In this document: piece after piece, positions 53,590 to 64,000 of the stretch
Layout: each line of letters starts with the position of its first letter
How positions within the stretch are numbered: position 1 is the stretch's first letter
Origin: Bimastos eiseni
Taxonomy: Eukaryota > Annelida > Clitellata > Crassiclitellata > Lumbricidae
Reading direction: 5' to 3'
Assembly: GCA_959347315.1 (NCBI GenBank)
Contig: OY365811.1
Span: forward strand, 40,235,715 to 40,299,714
DNA: 64,000 nucleotides
Made by a program: the position numbers and the translations under genes
The notes under the pieces: model-generated
Told to the model about the DNA's origin: nothing
The model's database searches: none
Seen by the model: only the letters and a program-made list of their open reading frames with translations

Positions 53590-54523
53590 ATATTGTAATT
53601 TCTAAAGTTGAGTGTCAGCAGCAAATGCAGAGAACTAAATTTAACTAAATTCAACTAAATTTACAGTAAATGCAGAGAACGGTTCAACTAAATATGACTA
53701 CAATAGAACGATGTTGAGTAAAAGCTACGCTTTATCTATTCTATGGTAGAAGCAAGTATGGAGCTCTGATATTTCAATCTGTACGTATAATTATCTGAGA
53801 TTACTTGGCGCCTTACTAATGTCTGCCATACCGTGGGCCACAGCAACTAGGTCAGGTCAGCTTCCCAAGCGCTTTGCTGCAGAGGTATAAAGGTCACATT
53901 TCCGTAATAAGTCTTTTATTTTCCGTTTTCTCGGTTCGTAGATTAGTTTCTGTGTGGCTTCATTGGTAAGTAAGAGATGTGTTTTGATTTTATGAATCAG
54001 TAATTTAAAGCGTTTAATCAGAAACGAATGATGTAGTGTAGTCTTGATTGAAGTCGACGCTAAGTTAGTGAGCTGGCAAGCAGAAGAATGCCACAAACGG
54101 GTGCGCACACGTCTGACGAATACTGATGTAACTAGTTTTTATAGCCATTAGTAAATCAGTTGATGAAGTTCCTGGCGTACAGTGTATATTCACATTCTAT
54201 AAATTTATCGAAATTACCGAAATAATTTTGTTTGTTTTAGACAATAGTTGAAAATGATGGGTGGAAGATCCTCTAAATCTCCGCAAATCTGACTTTACGG
54301 GATTTTTGGACATTTCCAGAAGATATATTATTCAGTAGAATGGCCATACTAGTTTTGAGAATTTTGAACGCTTGGTGGATAAATTGTTTTGGGTATTGAA
54401 TTTATTTAGTATGATAGTCGCCATGAAGTAGAAGTTTCTGGGTAAATTAAGGAATTTATTTGGTCTTTTGTTAATCCTCTGTTGAATGCTGTTTGTGATT
54501 TAAGAATTTAGAAAGTTCTTGCG
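53590..54523. other. Upstream of erlin; no other gene
   Basis: Spacer and probable erlin 5' flank. No conserved coding sequence is found. A short repeated ACTAAATT(T/C)AACTAAAT block lies at 53635-53690. Confidence 0.5.
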
Positions 54524-57500
54524 ATGCCGACCACTGCTGGACATGGTGTTGGTCTCATTGGCCTGTCAATTGCGGCTGTCGCAGCTCTCACAACTTTCTC
54601 ACTTCACAAGATCGAGGAAGGTTAGTCGCTGTAGTAGCTGGTTGATCATAATTCATGTTTGCTTCAAATAGAGTAGAATTGTCATTTATCGACTTATCGA
54701 CATCTGATGTATCAGATTTCGACTTGAAGTTTCCAATGGATTATGATTTGGACTGTGATTAAGGTGCTTTAGAAGTCATAGATTAGATTAGATCAATGCA
54801 ACAGAGCTGATAAGTGCATGACATTGATTCCTAGGACCTAGGTCAATAGGTCAGCTGAAACTGGTCAAATAGACACACTCGAATTCGGCTGGTCTATATT
54901 TCCATTGGCTGTCGATTACAGCGATACAATTTAAATGAAAAGTTTGATCAAATGAATTAAAGGTAGCGCTGCCATAGACTGCATGACTGATTATTGCTTC
55001 TTTGGTTCCCATTTCGGAAGGTCTCATGGTAAAGGTTATCTTTTGGAGGTGCACTGTTATATAATCTGTTATGACTTCTTCTTGATCAGCATTTTAATTC
55101 TGTTCAATATCAGGTTCTTGATGGTGTTATTTATCGTGATCATGATGGTTTTGTCTCTCTCATGATATTAGCATTGTGATTATAGATCATTGTTTATCTT
55201 TGTCCTTGATCATGAAGTTTGCATTATTGTTATTGATTGTCATCTTAGCATTAATTTAAATCATGACTGATCCACATGATCTCTATCATGTTATCATGAT
55301 GTTGATTAATACTTTAAGCATGTTTGAGAATCATTTTTTATATTTGCTTTTATATTAAAAGCAAATACAAATTGACTGTGTGGCACAGTGGCCAATCGGT
55401 TAGAGCGGTCAGCCCGTAACGTTTAGTGTGCGCTGAATGAGCGGGTTCGACCCTCGTCCGAGGCGTCCGTCACTGTGTGTAGGGACTTTGAGCAAGTCCT
55501 TCACGACAATTGCTCTGCAGTAAAACTGCAATTGCGCGGTCGAGGCGTGTGTGTGCACTTGTGCACTTCTGAGCAAAAGATGTTGGAAGAAGGGCGGTAT
55601 CAAATTTCGGAAATAAATAAAATAAATAAATAAAAAATCAAATCTGTTATCATCAAATGTCTGAATTAATAAAATTGTGATATCATTACAACACATATGA
55701 ATTTATCTTCATTGTAGGACACGTTGGAGTGTACTACAGGGTAAGATCCAAGGAAATTTCCTTCTGTATGTTGTGAGAAATTGTCGGAGTGCTTCCTCTT
55801 CAGCAGTTTAATTTTGCCCAGCTGCGGTTGGGACTAGTTCTCCTGCGTTCGTAGTCAATTCAGATGTCTTGCAGAAGACAAAGTTAAAAATCGTTGCCAT
55901 TCAGTAAACTGAATCTCATATCGATTTCATCTACTATCAAATTTAAATATCCAATCCCAAGTCTAATCCAACATCGACTGCCATGTCAAAGGTCTTCTTT
56001 CTGTAGATTCCCTATCTAATATTATATTTAAAATCCACTGCCATGTCAATTATCTTCTCTTCTGATTTCTACATCTACTATTATATTTAACATCTACACC
56101 AGAATATAGTCCAGTTGAGGATGGAGGTGTTTGAACATATAACAAATTCGAAGCATAATAGAGGTTTGAGAGAAAGGAACAACAAGAAGACCCTGCAAGG
56201 CGGAGCACGGCGTTCTGCCAGCACTTCTGCTAGCGAAACCTAATATTATTAACTGTAGATATTGTGAAGATATTGGGTAAGTGTGACGGACGATGGCCAG
56301 TCCTCTCCCTCATTCTCTCCCCTTCCCAATGACAACATACGATCAGTCGCTTCATTTGTTGTAGGGTGGGGCATTACTGACCTCAACAAGTGGACCAGGG
56401 TATCACATCATGATTCCATTCATTACCACCTTCCGATCGGTCCAGGTGAGTTGATTAAACGAGGTGAGAATGTCTCTACAGGTGGCAATGATTAATTAAA
56501 TGAGGTGAGGTGAGGCTTTACTTTCAGGCGACGTGATCAGCTCAGGCGAGGCAGTCTGTTGTGATAAAATTTATGTTTATAACACTGTTCACTTGATCAT
56601 AGGAATGAACATTTATGTATGTAAGGTTATGGAATAATTTAAAAAAATTATTTCCAACCTTTTGTGGTCTAGTATTTGCCGAGACGAATTGTGCCGAAAG
56701 CGCGATATTCTGCCGAGCAAATGTCCAATGGCAATTTCTTGCTCATCCCTTGTTCTTGAGCCTGTTTGAACCACCAGTGAACTTTAATCTAACATTTAAT
56801 TTTTATGTTTGAGTTACCTTAGCATTTTTGGTTATACTTGATGTCATTTACTCCGTTTTAGACCACGCTTCAGACAGATGAAGTTAAAAACGTCCCTTGT
56901 GGAACGAGGTAGGAGCCTAATTTATTAATTTATTAATTATTAGCTTTTAATTATTATTATTAATTAATTAGGCATATAATGATCGACAATGAGCTATATT
57001 AAGTGCAGGACTTGCTGCTCAAGGTTCTTATGTTGTAGCCATCTTGGGTGGGGCATTGAACCCCAGACCCTCCATGTTACAAGGTGAGCACTCCAGCCAG
57101 TATCCATGTCCATTTGCTTCACTTCAAGTGAAGGGTGCTCTATAGTGTGGTGATTAACTTGCTGGACTGGTAGTCACGAGGTCAAGGGTTAAAGTCTCCG
57201 CTACAGCTGAAATTTTATTCTAGATTCTTCTCCGGCTATGCCCCTACTATTATGAGTCTAGATGGCCACACTCATCCTTTGCAGACAGCAAGATGTAGCA
57301 AGGAAGGTTTTCCAGCACGCTGGTGGAGCCTACATGACTGCTATGTATATATGGAAGTATGAGTTAACTCATATGTTGTGACTGCACTCACGAAATTAAA
57401 TGCGAGTTAACTAGTACTGTGCAGTCAAAGTAATGTAATCGAACATTTATATAGCGCCTCTTCAAGACTTCTACTTGGAGGTGCAAAGTGTAAATGATAT

Positions 57501-60500
57501 GAAATGAAAGTAACAGATGATGACAAGATTAGCAGATTGATTGATTTCTTGTATATTATGATGATGTTACTGTCAGTCATATGATGAGAGATGAGATGGG
57601 AATTCACAAGATCCTTGGAAAGGATTTTAAATGATTCTGTTTGTTTTTAGCGGCGGTGTCATGATCTATTTTGACCGAATCGAGGTCGTGAACGTGCTTA
57701 GCGCAGCAGCCGGTAACTATAAACTTTTAGATGTTTGTTTGACAGTTCTATAACTATTGGTAATAGAGGAAAGCGTCCTGATACAGACAGACTAATACAG
57801 GCAGATATGAGCAGACAGACGGACGGACGGATGGAGTAACACTTGCAGGTATAGGCAAGCAAACAAAGGCAGGCAGATAGGTAGAGACAGAGAGACAGAT
57901 TAATGGATACAGACAGACAAATGAATGCAGGCAGACACGGATTGATAAATGCAGACGGACAGATATAAAGGAAGATACAGACAACAATACAGAAAGGGGA
58001 ACAGACACAGATAGACATACTGACCTTTAGAGACAGGCAGTGGATGACATGTGCACCCTTTTGCACCTAATATGGCTTTCACAGCTATTATTTCAATGGA
58101 AGCTGGATTACATTACATTACACTATGTGTATTATATATTTGTATATGGATATATGTGTGTATTATAAAATAATGTTGTTTTGAGACAGCAATAAACTGG
58201 ATTATTACTGCATTGTACTGCCACCTACCAAATAGATACTAACATTTCCACGTAATATACAATAGTTAGGCTTCTCAAAATCAGTTGTGCATTTGACATT
58301 GAAAATGTCTGTCTGCTCGTGCATTTGATGTTGAAAATGTCTCTCTGCTTGTGCGTTTGATGTTGAAAATGTCTCTCTGCTTGTGCGTTTGATGTTGAAA
58401 ATGTCTCTCTGCTTGTGCGTTTGATGTTGAAAATGTCTGTCTGCTTGTGCGTTTGACATTGAAAATGTCTCTCTGGTTGTCAGTCTATGACATCGTCAAG
58501 AACTACACGGCTGACTATGACAAGACGCTCATCTACAACAAGATCCACCACGAACTCAACCAATTCTGTAGCGTTCACAACCTTCAGGAAGTCTATATTA
58601 ATCTTTTCGGTGGGTTTTCTAATGCTCCCGTTGACCCTAAACATTGCTCCCGTACCCCAACAAAAAACCTCTCCTCTCAGCTCTATGGCAAGAACTCTTT
58701 AACTACAACTTATGTTATTACAATTGTTTTAAAATAGTAGTTGATTGTTAATTTGTTCATAGTGCATTCTTAACTAGCAATAATGATGTAGTAAAAAATT
58801 CTATTGTTTTTACCCTTTGTAGAAATGATTTTGCAGGAATGCAACAATTATATTAGGTAGGGACAGCAATCAGGACAAACGTTATTTCTGGGAAAATAGC
58901 CTTATAAAAAAAAACTACTTGGAAAAGATATTATTTTTATGATAATTAAATAATAAACAGGTGGTAACTATTACAACTGGGTAATTAATCGATAACTACA
59001 TAATAGCTCAGAATTGCTCAAGTCAAAGGATAAATTTAGGAAAAGAAGAGCAGTTGCTCATGGAAGATAAGAGGGTGAGTGGCCATACCTCTCTCTCGTC
59101 GTCTAACCCTTCTACGGATCGAATTGAAATGATCTGTTGCTGCTCTTCAGATCAGATCGATGAGAATCTGAAGACGGCCCTGCAGTTCGATCTCAATGAG
59201 TTGGCTCCCGGACTTTACGTTCAGGCAGTCAGAGTCACGAAACCAAAGATTCCAGAACAGATTCGACAAAACTACGAATCAATGTAAGACTATGCTCGAA
59301 TTGTTGTTACATGCTTCAACTTAGATATCTGTTCACCAATGTGCAGTTAGCAATATTGCTTAAGAAAGGATATATCTGCTTAATTACTCATTTGGCGTAA
59401 TACATAAATTAGACTATCGTGTAGCTCCTATTTTGTGTCAGGCTTTTTTATTTGTAATTTTTATTATATTTAATAGCTACAATCTTCATTGTTATATATT
59501 GAATGAATAATCTCAATATGTGGTTGAAGAAATTAATTTTGGTTGACGTTTGCAACTGTGGCTTACAATAATCGCAGGGAGGCTGAGAAGACGAAACTTC
59601 TGATCTCGGTTGAGAGACAGAAGGTGGTTGAAAAGGAAGCGGAGACGGACCGCAAGCGGGCGATTATCGGTAAACGTTGCTTACTTTGCCTTTTCATCGC
59701 TGCTTTGCTTATTTTCAATGCTCTTCCTTTCACTGTATGTTTTATTGTAATAATAATTGTGAGATGTCTAAAGGACCCAAAAGCAAAGGTGTGGGAACTG
59801 GCTTATTCATGGGAGTCTAGTACAAGTGAAATCGATAGGTGGTGTATCTTTGTCGCTTTTGTTTTTGTAAGTGCAAATTTATATAGCGCCATTTTCAGAG
59901 AGACTCCTCAATTAAACCACGATCGGACAGAATGGTCTTAAAATGCTTGTGGAAAAAATTGAGACGGAGGAGTTCATGTGGCAGGCTGTTAGGCCACTTA
60001 TTCCAGGCGAATGGGCCGAATACAGCAAAACTGATTTGTTCTGTTGTTTCCTGCTCACAATTTTTTTTCATCGTTAGCCAATGGACACCAATAACGGTCT
60101 GTTGCACATTTTATAATATGTGGGTCTTAATGAAACGATGATACCTGAGTGGATGTTTCATTTTGGTGATTATTGTACACTTGGGATTTTTCTTCTTATC
60201 TTGCTTTTGGAGTAACATTTCTATCTGCACCCATTTGTCTCATCAAAATTTTGAATTTGATTGGTCATTGCATTGCAAAGCTACTTTCTCTTAATTTTTT
60301 TCATTGATTTTGGAGATTTATTCCTTGGTTTGTGGTCATTCATTGTAGAAGAAACTTGAGATAAACTTGCCTTTAGCCATACTAGAAATAAAGCCATACT
60401 AGAAATAAGAATCATTACATATAATTTCTTTCTTTGGTCTGTTTCAATATGCATCCTTTTCAGATCCTTTACTCTAGTATTACGATGTTATTATCTCTGT

Positions 60501-63210
60501 ATTCCATAACAGAGGCTGAGAAGCAATCATCCGTCGCCAAAATTCTCTGGGATCAGAAAATCATGGAAAAAGAGTCGGAAAGAAAAATGGCCGAAATTGA
60601 AGGTAGGAGCGTTTGCTTTGCCTTTAATTGTGGTAATGTCTTAAATGATCTGACCCAAGGGCATATTGTCCATCAGGTACTAGAGATCAGTAAAGGAGTA
60701 AGAATGGCTTAACACTAACTGTCCTCAGCCTCCCTGTAAATCTTGTTTTGAGTTGAACAGTATTAAAATATGGTTTTGTTATTATTAGTGTGCTATGAAT
60801 TAAGTATTTATGTTTATAGCAATATCAATCATTTTTATAAGAAGAATGATTTTAATGGATATTATGCCTTTGAACTTGTGGCTTCAGGTAAGAAGTAAAA
60901 ATCGTTGAGTAACAATATTTAATATATAATAAATAAATGTAATTATTATAGTCAAAATTGCACTTTCTAGGCAATGCCGAGCATTAGTTTCTTTCACATA
61001 AATTTGCACTGACAGTGAACTGTTATGTAAAGCACCCTAGAAGTAGCTTGCTATTGATGATGCTCTTGAAATTGTCATTTTTACAATTGCAATAGTTTCA
61101 TTGATATTTATAGTAAAAACAAAAGAAATCTAATAAGAATTAAATCTAACAAGAGTTAAAAGCAATCTGATAATAATTAATATTTCTAAAATAACGAATA
61201 GTTAATATTAATATTGTTTTTAAAGGAAGTTAAAAAGCAATCAAATGATATTTAATATTTCTAAAATCACCACCAATGATAACAACAGCCATTAGTTATT
61301 TATATTATTGTTATTTTAAAAATAAGTCAATTGATTATTACTATATCTAATAAGACTGCTAGTTATTATCATTACTGTTATTGGCAACTTCTATAGCGCC
61401 TGCTTCTAATGCGCAAGGCATCAACTGATGTCACACCAAAACCAAGTCATAGTCAGTTAGAGAGAAAATGCTGTGATTAAATTTGAAAAAATTGATCCCA
61501 ATGGTAGTCATATTAATGATAAAAAGAGTAGAAATGAAGCTTAAATACAATATTTATACTAACGATGGTTCTGTTTAGATCAGACTCTTCTAGGCACAGA
61601 AAAGGCAAAGGCAGATGCCGATTGGTACACTGCGCAGAAACAATCCGCTTCCTTCAAGGTGGAAGCATATAGCGGTTACAGTAACAACAATAATAATAAT
61701 AACATCATCATTAGCAGTAAAATCTTTGGATGATATAATAATAATGGTTGTGTTTAGATCACACTCACCTAGGGAGAGAAAAGGCAAGGGCGGATGCGGA
61801 GTGCTACAAAGCGCAGAAACAGGCCGAGTCCTTCAAGGTGGAAGAATCGGAAAATCGTTCGGAATCAACGATTTCTTTAATTAATCCTTTATTGTTCTTC
61901 TATTTATGTTTCCATAACGTTTTCTAAATGTTTTGTGTAATATTGAAATCTTTAAAGGCACTAAAAAAATATGTAAATTGAATTAAGATTTCTTTAACTT
62001 TTATGGCTTTAAGCATCATTAAAAAAATGATGGTGGAACATTGCTGTCCTGTGCTTATTGGTTTTATATTGTTGGCTTATTTTGAATTTACTTATGATGT
62101 TGTGTTGAAGATTTTACTAATTTTTAATTATGTGCTTTTAATTGTTTTATGTAAGGAGAACTTGTTTATATATTTTGTATATGAATCTCTATGGGAGATG
62201 TTTATCTGGTATATATTTTTGGTCGTCTTCTCTTTGTTTACACAGTTCTGCGACTGCCCCAAGGTAGTGCCAGTCCCAAGTCTGGAGAAAATAGGAGGTG
62301 GCTTAAACAGCGATGTGGTTACTCATTCCTTAGTGATATTATTTGAAGGAGATTTGTTTAGGAATTTGTTTGCACCAGTTGTTTATCGTGTTTCATGTCC
62401 TGTTAGCTGATGCTGACTCCCGAGTACCTGGAGCTTAAGAAGTACGAGTCCGTCGCAGCAAACAGCAAAGTCTACTTTGGGAACAGCATCCCCAACATGT
62501 TCATGGAATTCTTTCCTCAGGGACAGCAAGCGTCTGTGACTGTGCACGGAAAAGAATCGTCCGAGGTCAGTTCCGAGGCTGCTTTGTTTATACGGACGTT
62601 TCTCTTCCACCCTAGAATATAGCGTTGTTTGCTGCACTGTTTGTAACCATCTCCTGCTAGTAGATACGAAGTCCTTGTGAATAATACAATTAAAGAACTG
62701 TGTGGCTTGTAGCATTCGGAGCATTATCGACTGTAGCCGTCTGACCTGTGATTCTTGACTAGAAAAACGCAAGAGAATAATGTAGCCCATGTATAAAAAT
62801 CAATTTAATGTGCAGCATTGTAAAAACTGCACCTATTTCAATCATAGTGCTGGTCTTTCACTTAAAACCAAAAGGAATCGTCTTCCACAGATCCTTCCCC
62901 AATTCCTCCTCCCCCAATTCCTCCTCCCCAATTCCTCCTCCCCCAATTCCTCCTCCCCTTGACCCCTCACCCTCTTCAATTATGAACATCAACTGTAGCC
63001 ATCTGACCCTTGATTCTTGATTAGGAACTCTATCTGAATTGACCTGCCTAACCATTTTATTTTGACTGAGCACATGTAAGGAAGCTGGTTTTCAAAATGT
63101 ACACTATGTATGCGTTACATATCTTTTGTTCAATTAAGATGCAATTTAATATAACAAATTGTTTTTGTGACGGCTGATTTCAGGGGGGCTCCGGTAAGAA
63201 GAACGTGTAG
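54524..63210 (+). CDS. ERLIN2: Erlin, ER membrane SPFH/prohibitin-domain protein (12 exons plus one alternative)
   Basis: Exons: 54524-54620, 55718-55740, 56365-56445, 56862-56908, 57651-57712, 58484-58609, 59151-59283, 59578-59669, 60513-60602, then 61579-61658 or 61758-61837, 62407-62565, 63184-63210 (338 aa; human ERLIN2 339). Erlins form large luminal rings in ER cholesterol-rich domains and recruit RNF170 to degrade activated IP3 receptors. Visible features are an N-terminal membrane anchor (about residues 7-25), [40 protein letters not shown], the conserved N-glycosylation site NYT near residue 110, [15 protein letters not shown], a coiled coil (about 195-250) and [18 protein letters not shown]. 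It is equally close to ERLIN1 and ERLIN2; invertebrates usually have one. Exon 2 has only 23 nt. A candidate AATAAA lies at 63791. Confidence 0.96.
55382..55640 (+). repeat. tRNA-derived SINE, copy 2
   Basis: A tRNA-like head with B box GGGTTCGACCC, a body (CAAGTCCTTCACGACAATTG) and a GGGCGGTATCAAATTTCGGA end followed by (AAAT)n. It is the same element as 2635-2867 in opposite orientation and lies in erlin intron 1, 78 bases upstream of the 23-nt exon 2. It is the better preserved copy because its A-rich tail is intact. Confidence 0.88.
57430..57485 (-). mobile_element. Tail family 1 remnant in erlin intron 4
   Basis: Read on the minus strand: AAGTAGAAGTCTTGAAGAGG then CGCTATATAAATGTTCGAT. 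It matches the tail after the retrotransposon ORF at 47731-47795. Confidence 0.6.
58285..58475. repeat. 33-bp minisatellite at the erlin exon 6 acceptor
   Basis: About six units of TGCTTGTGCGTTTGATGTTG followed by AAAATGTCTCTC. The last unit runs into the acceptor (GGTTGTCAG, ending 58483), so the splice site's pyrimidine-rich region is itself repeat DNA. Confidence 0.9.
59872..60110 (-). mobile_element. Non-LTR retrotransposon 3' end in erlin intron 8
   Basis: The minus strand encodes [19 protein letters not shown], the xSFxVxGPxxWNxLP motif near the end of CR1/L2-like ORFs. A stop and GGCGCTATATAAATTTGCAC follow. It therefore repeats the association between this protein end and tail motif 1 seen at 47414-47795, though the proteins differ. 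Confidence 0.8.
61579..61658 (+). CDS. ERLIN2: Erlin exon 10, version a
   Basis: 80 nt, entered in phase 1 and left in phase 0, encoding [20 protein letters not shown] and SASFK. Acceptor GTTTAG and donor AAG|GTGGAAG are intact. It differs from version b at about nine of 27 residues, including Asp-Trp where version b and vertebrate erlin have Glu-Cys. Confidence 0.85.
61758..61837 (+). CDS. ERLIN2: Erlin exon 10, version b
   Basis: 80 nt with the same phases and splice signals as version a, encoding [20 protein letters not shown] and AESFK. It is closer to vertebrate erlin (LAREKAKADAECY). The intervening intron is only 99 nt and the flanking bases (ATGGTT.TGTTTAGATCA and GGTGGAAG) are copied too, so this is a segmental duplication of about 180 bases. 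Including both exons would shift the frame. Confidence 0.88.
62262..62310. repeat. CCAGTCCCAAG dispersed repeat fragment
   Basis: AGTGCCAGTCCCAAGTCTGG then ATAGGAGGTGGCTTAAAC. Similar blocks lie at 10410-10460 and 26015-26075. It sits in erlin intron 10, about 100 bases before exon 11. Confidence 0.5.
62897..62962. repeat. CCCCAATTCCTCCT tandem repeat
   Basis: Four 14-16-base units in the last intron of erlin. Confidence 0.9.
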
Positions 63211-64000
63211 AGCGGGCGATGCAGTCTGACAATTCAGCCGGCACCCGTCGTTTTTCACGGAGGATGTAATCAGTGACGTGCGACCGGCGGTGTTTTGCGA
63301 ATGCTCAATTAGCGCGACAGAGACGGATGGCTAGTGGCAGCGTCTAAACGAGACACGTGTGGAGAATGTTGTGATTTCTTTGTTCCGCTTATTTTACCAT
63401 GAACGTTTGATTTCTGGGCGGTTTGCACGGCTCGTGATTTTCAAATTTTTCGTCAGGCTCCTCATACCTTCTGTTCTCTGCGTGTTTGACCTACCTGAAA
63501 TTGGCTGCTGAAGTTGCTTCTTTGTTTGTCGTTTGCTGGGCCTGGCACATTTGTGTCGTGGTTTGTGTCCGAATAATTTTTGCTGTATTTTTATTAATTT
63601 GCACATTTTCCTACACTGTGACTGTCGCACATGTTGTGTGTTGATATCTTGTACAGTCGCTAAAGATGGTAGAAAAGTTTTTAGAGACTGGAAGCTATTT
63701 TAGAACTTCACTTCAGTGTGAATGATGTGAAATTGTTTTCATGTAGGTACAATAAGTTAAATAAGGGTATCAAGAAATCAACTATTGGTTAATAAATTAG
63801 TTTGGGGTTATTTATGGATCTATTGACTTGGATTTAAAATCATCTTGTGTTTCACCCATTGCAGAGTTAGGTTTCTCTTCTTTGTGGAGGGTTTTGTATT
63901 TTTGGTTCATCTGGTTTAGAGCATGTACTTAAGTGAACTTATTTTATAAGTTTAAACTTGGCTAGAAGGGTCAGGAATCGAAAATTATGTTGGGATTAGT
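63211..64000. other. Erlin 3' UTR and downstream
   Basis: AATAAA at 63791-63796 is the best polyadenylation signal. No other gene is seen before the window ends. Confidence 0.6.

Noticed and set aside
55409..55696. 95-aa minus-strand ORF
   Set aside because: Antisense translation of the SINE copy in erlin intron 1.

Overview
The window is nuclear DNA from a multicellular animal. Every real gene is split into small exons with GT-AG (twice GC-AG) introns. Coding density is low, introns carry long microsatellites and minisatellites, and the region is littered with hAT-type DNA elements, a tRNA-derived SINE and 3' ends of non-LTR retrotransposons. An axonemal dynein intermediate chain, a PfpI-type DJ-1 family protein, many copies of a TTTATATAGCGCC tail and frequent AGGCCTA words fit a marine invertebrate, perhaps an echinoderm or other invertebrate deuterostome. 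The phylum cannot be fixed from this window alone.

Layout. 1-11.6 kb has no recognisable host gene; it holds repeats, one SINE and two mutually similar minus-strand ORFs of unknown nature (3636-3839 and 7954-8181). 11.6-18.4 kb (+) is a ten-exon CCDC50/Ymer-like gene. 19.47-19.81 kb (-) holds two identical tRNA-Leu(CAG) genes. 20.4-39.1 kb (+) is a complete 21-exon axonemal dynein intermediate chain gene (DNAI1, 747 aa), with a candidate RFX X-box just upstream and two GC-AG introns. 40.2-46.5 kb (-) holds two tandem five-exon PfpI/DJ-1 family genes of 168 aa. The downstream-lying copy (40.2-42.7 kb) keeps the Cys-His pair; the other has His changed to Arg. 48.4-51.7 kb (+) is a four-exon EF-hand gene of the swiprosin (EFHD1/EFHD2) family, whose first intron contains a hAT element with 8-bp target duplications and a second inverted-repeat element nested inside it. 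54.5-63.2 kb (+) is a complete erlin gene (338 aa) with two adjacent, divergent, frame-matched 80-nt versions of one coding exon, the pattern expected of mutually exclusive splicing.

The genes do not form an operon or pathway: cilia motility (DNAI1), ER membrane and ER-associated degradation (erlin), ubiquitin-linked signalling (CCDC50), calcium and actin or mitochondria (EFHD), and glyoxalase/deglycase-like or protease-like metabolism (PfpI). I assembled exon structures by hand from splice signals, reading-frame phase and remembered similarity to vertebrate proteins. All phases close and no internal stop remains in the six protein-coding models. The most interesting signals are the duplicated erlin exon, the altered catalytic motif in one PfpI copy together with insertions that are missing from its sister copy, and the family of hAT elements recognised through target-site duplications.
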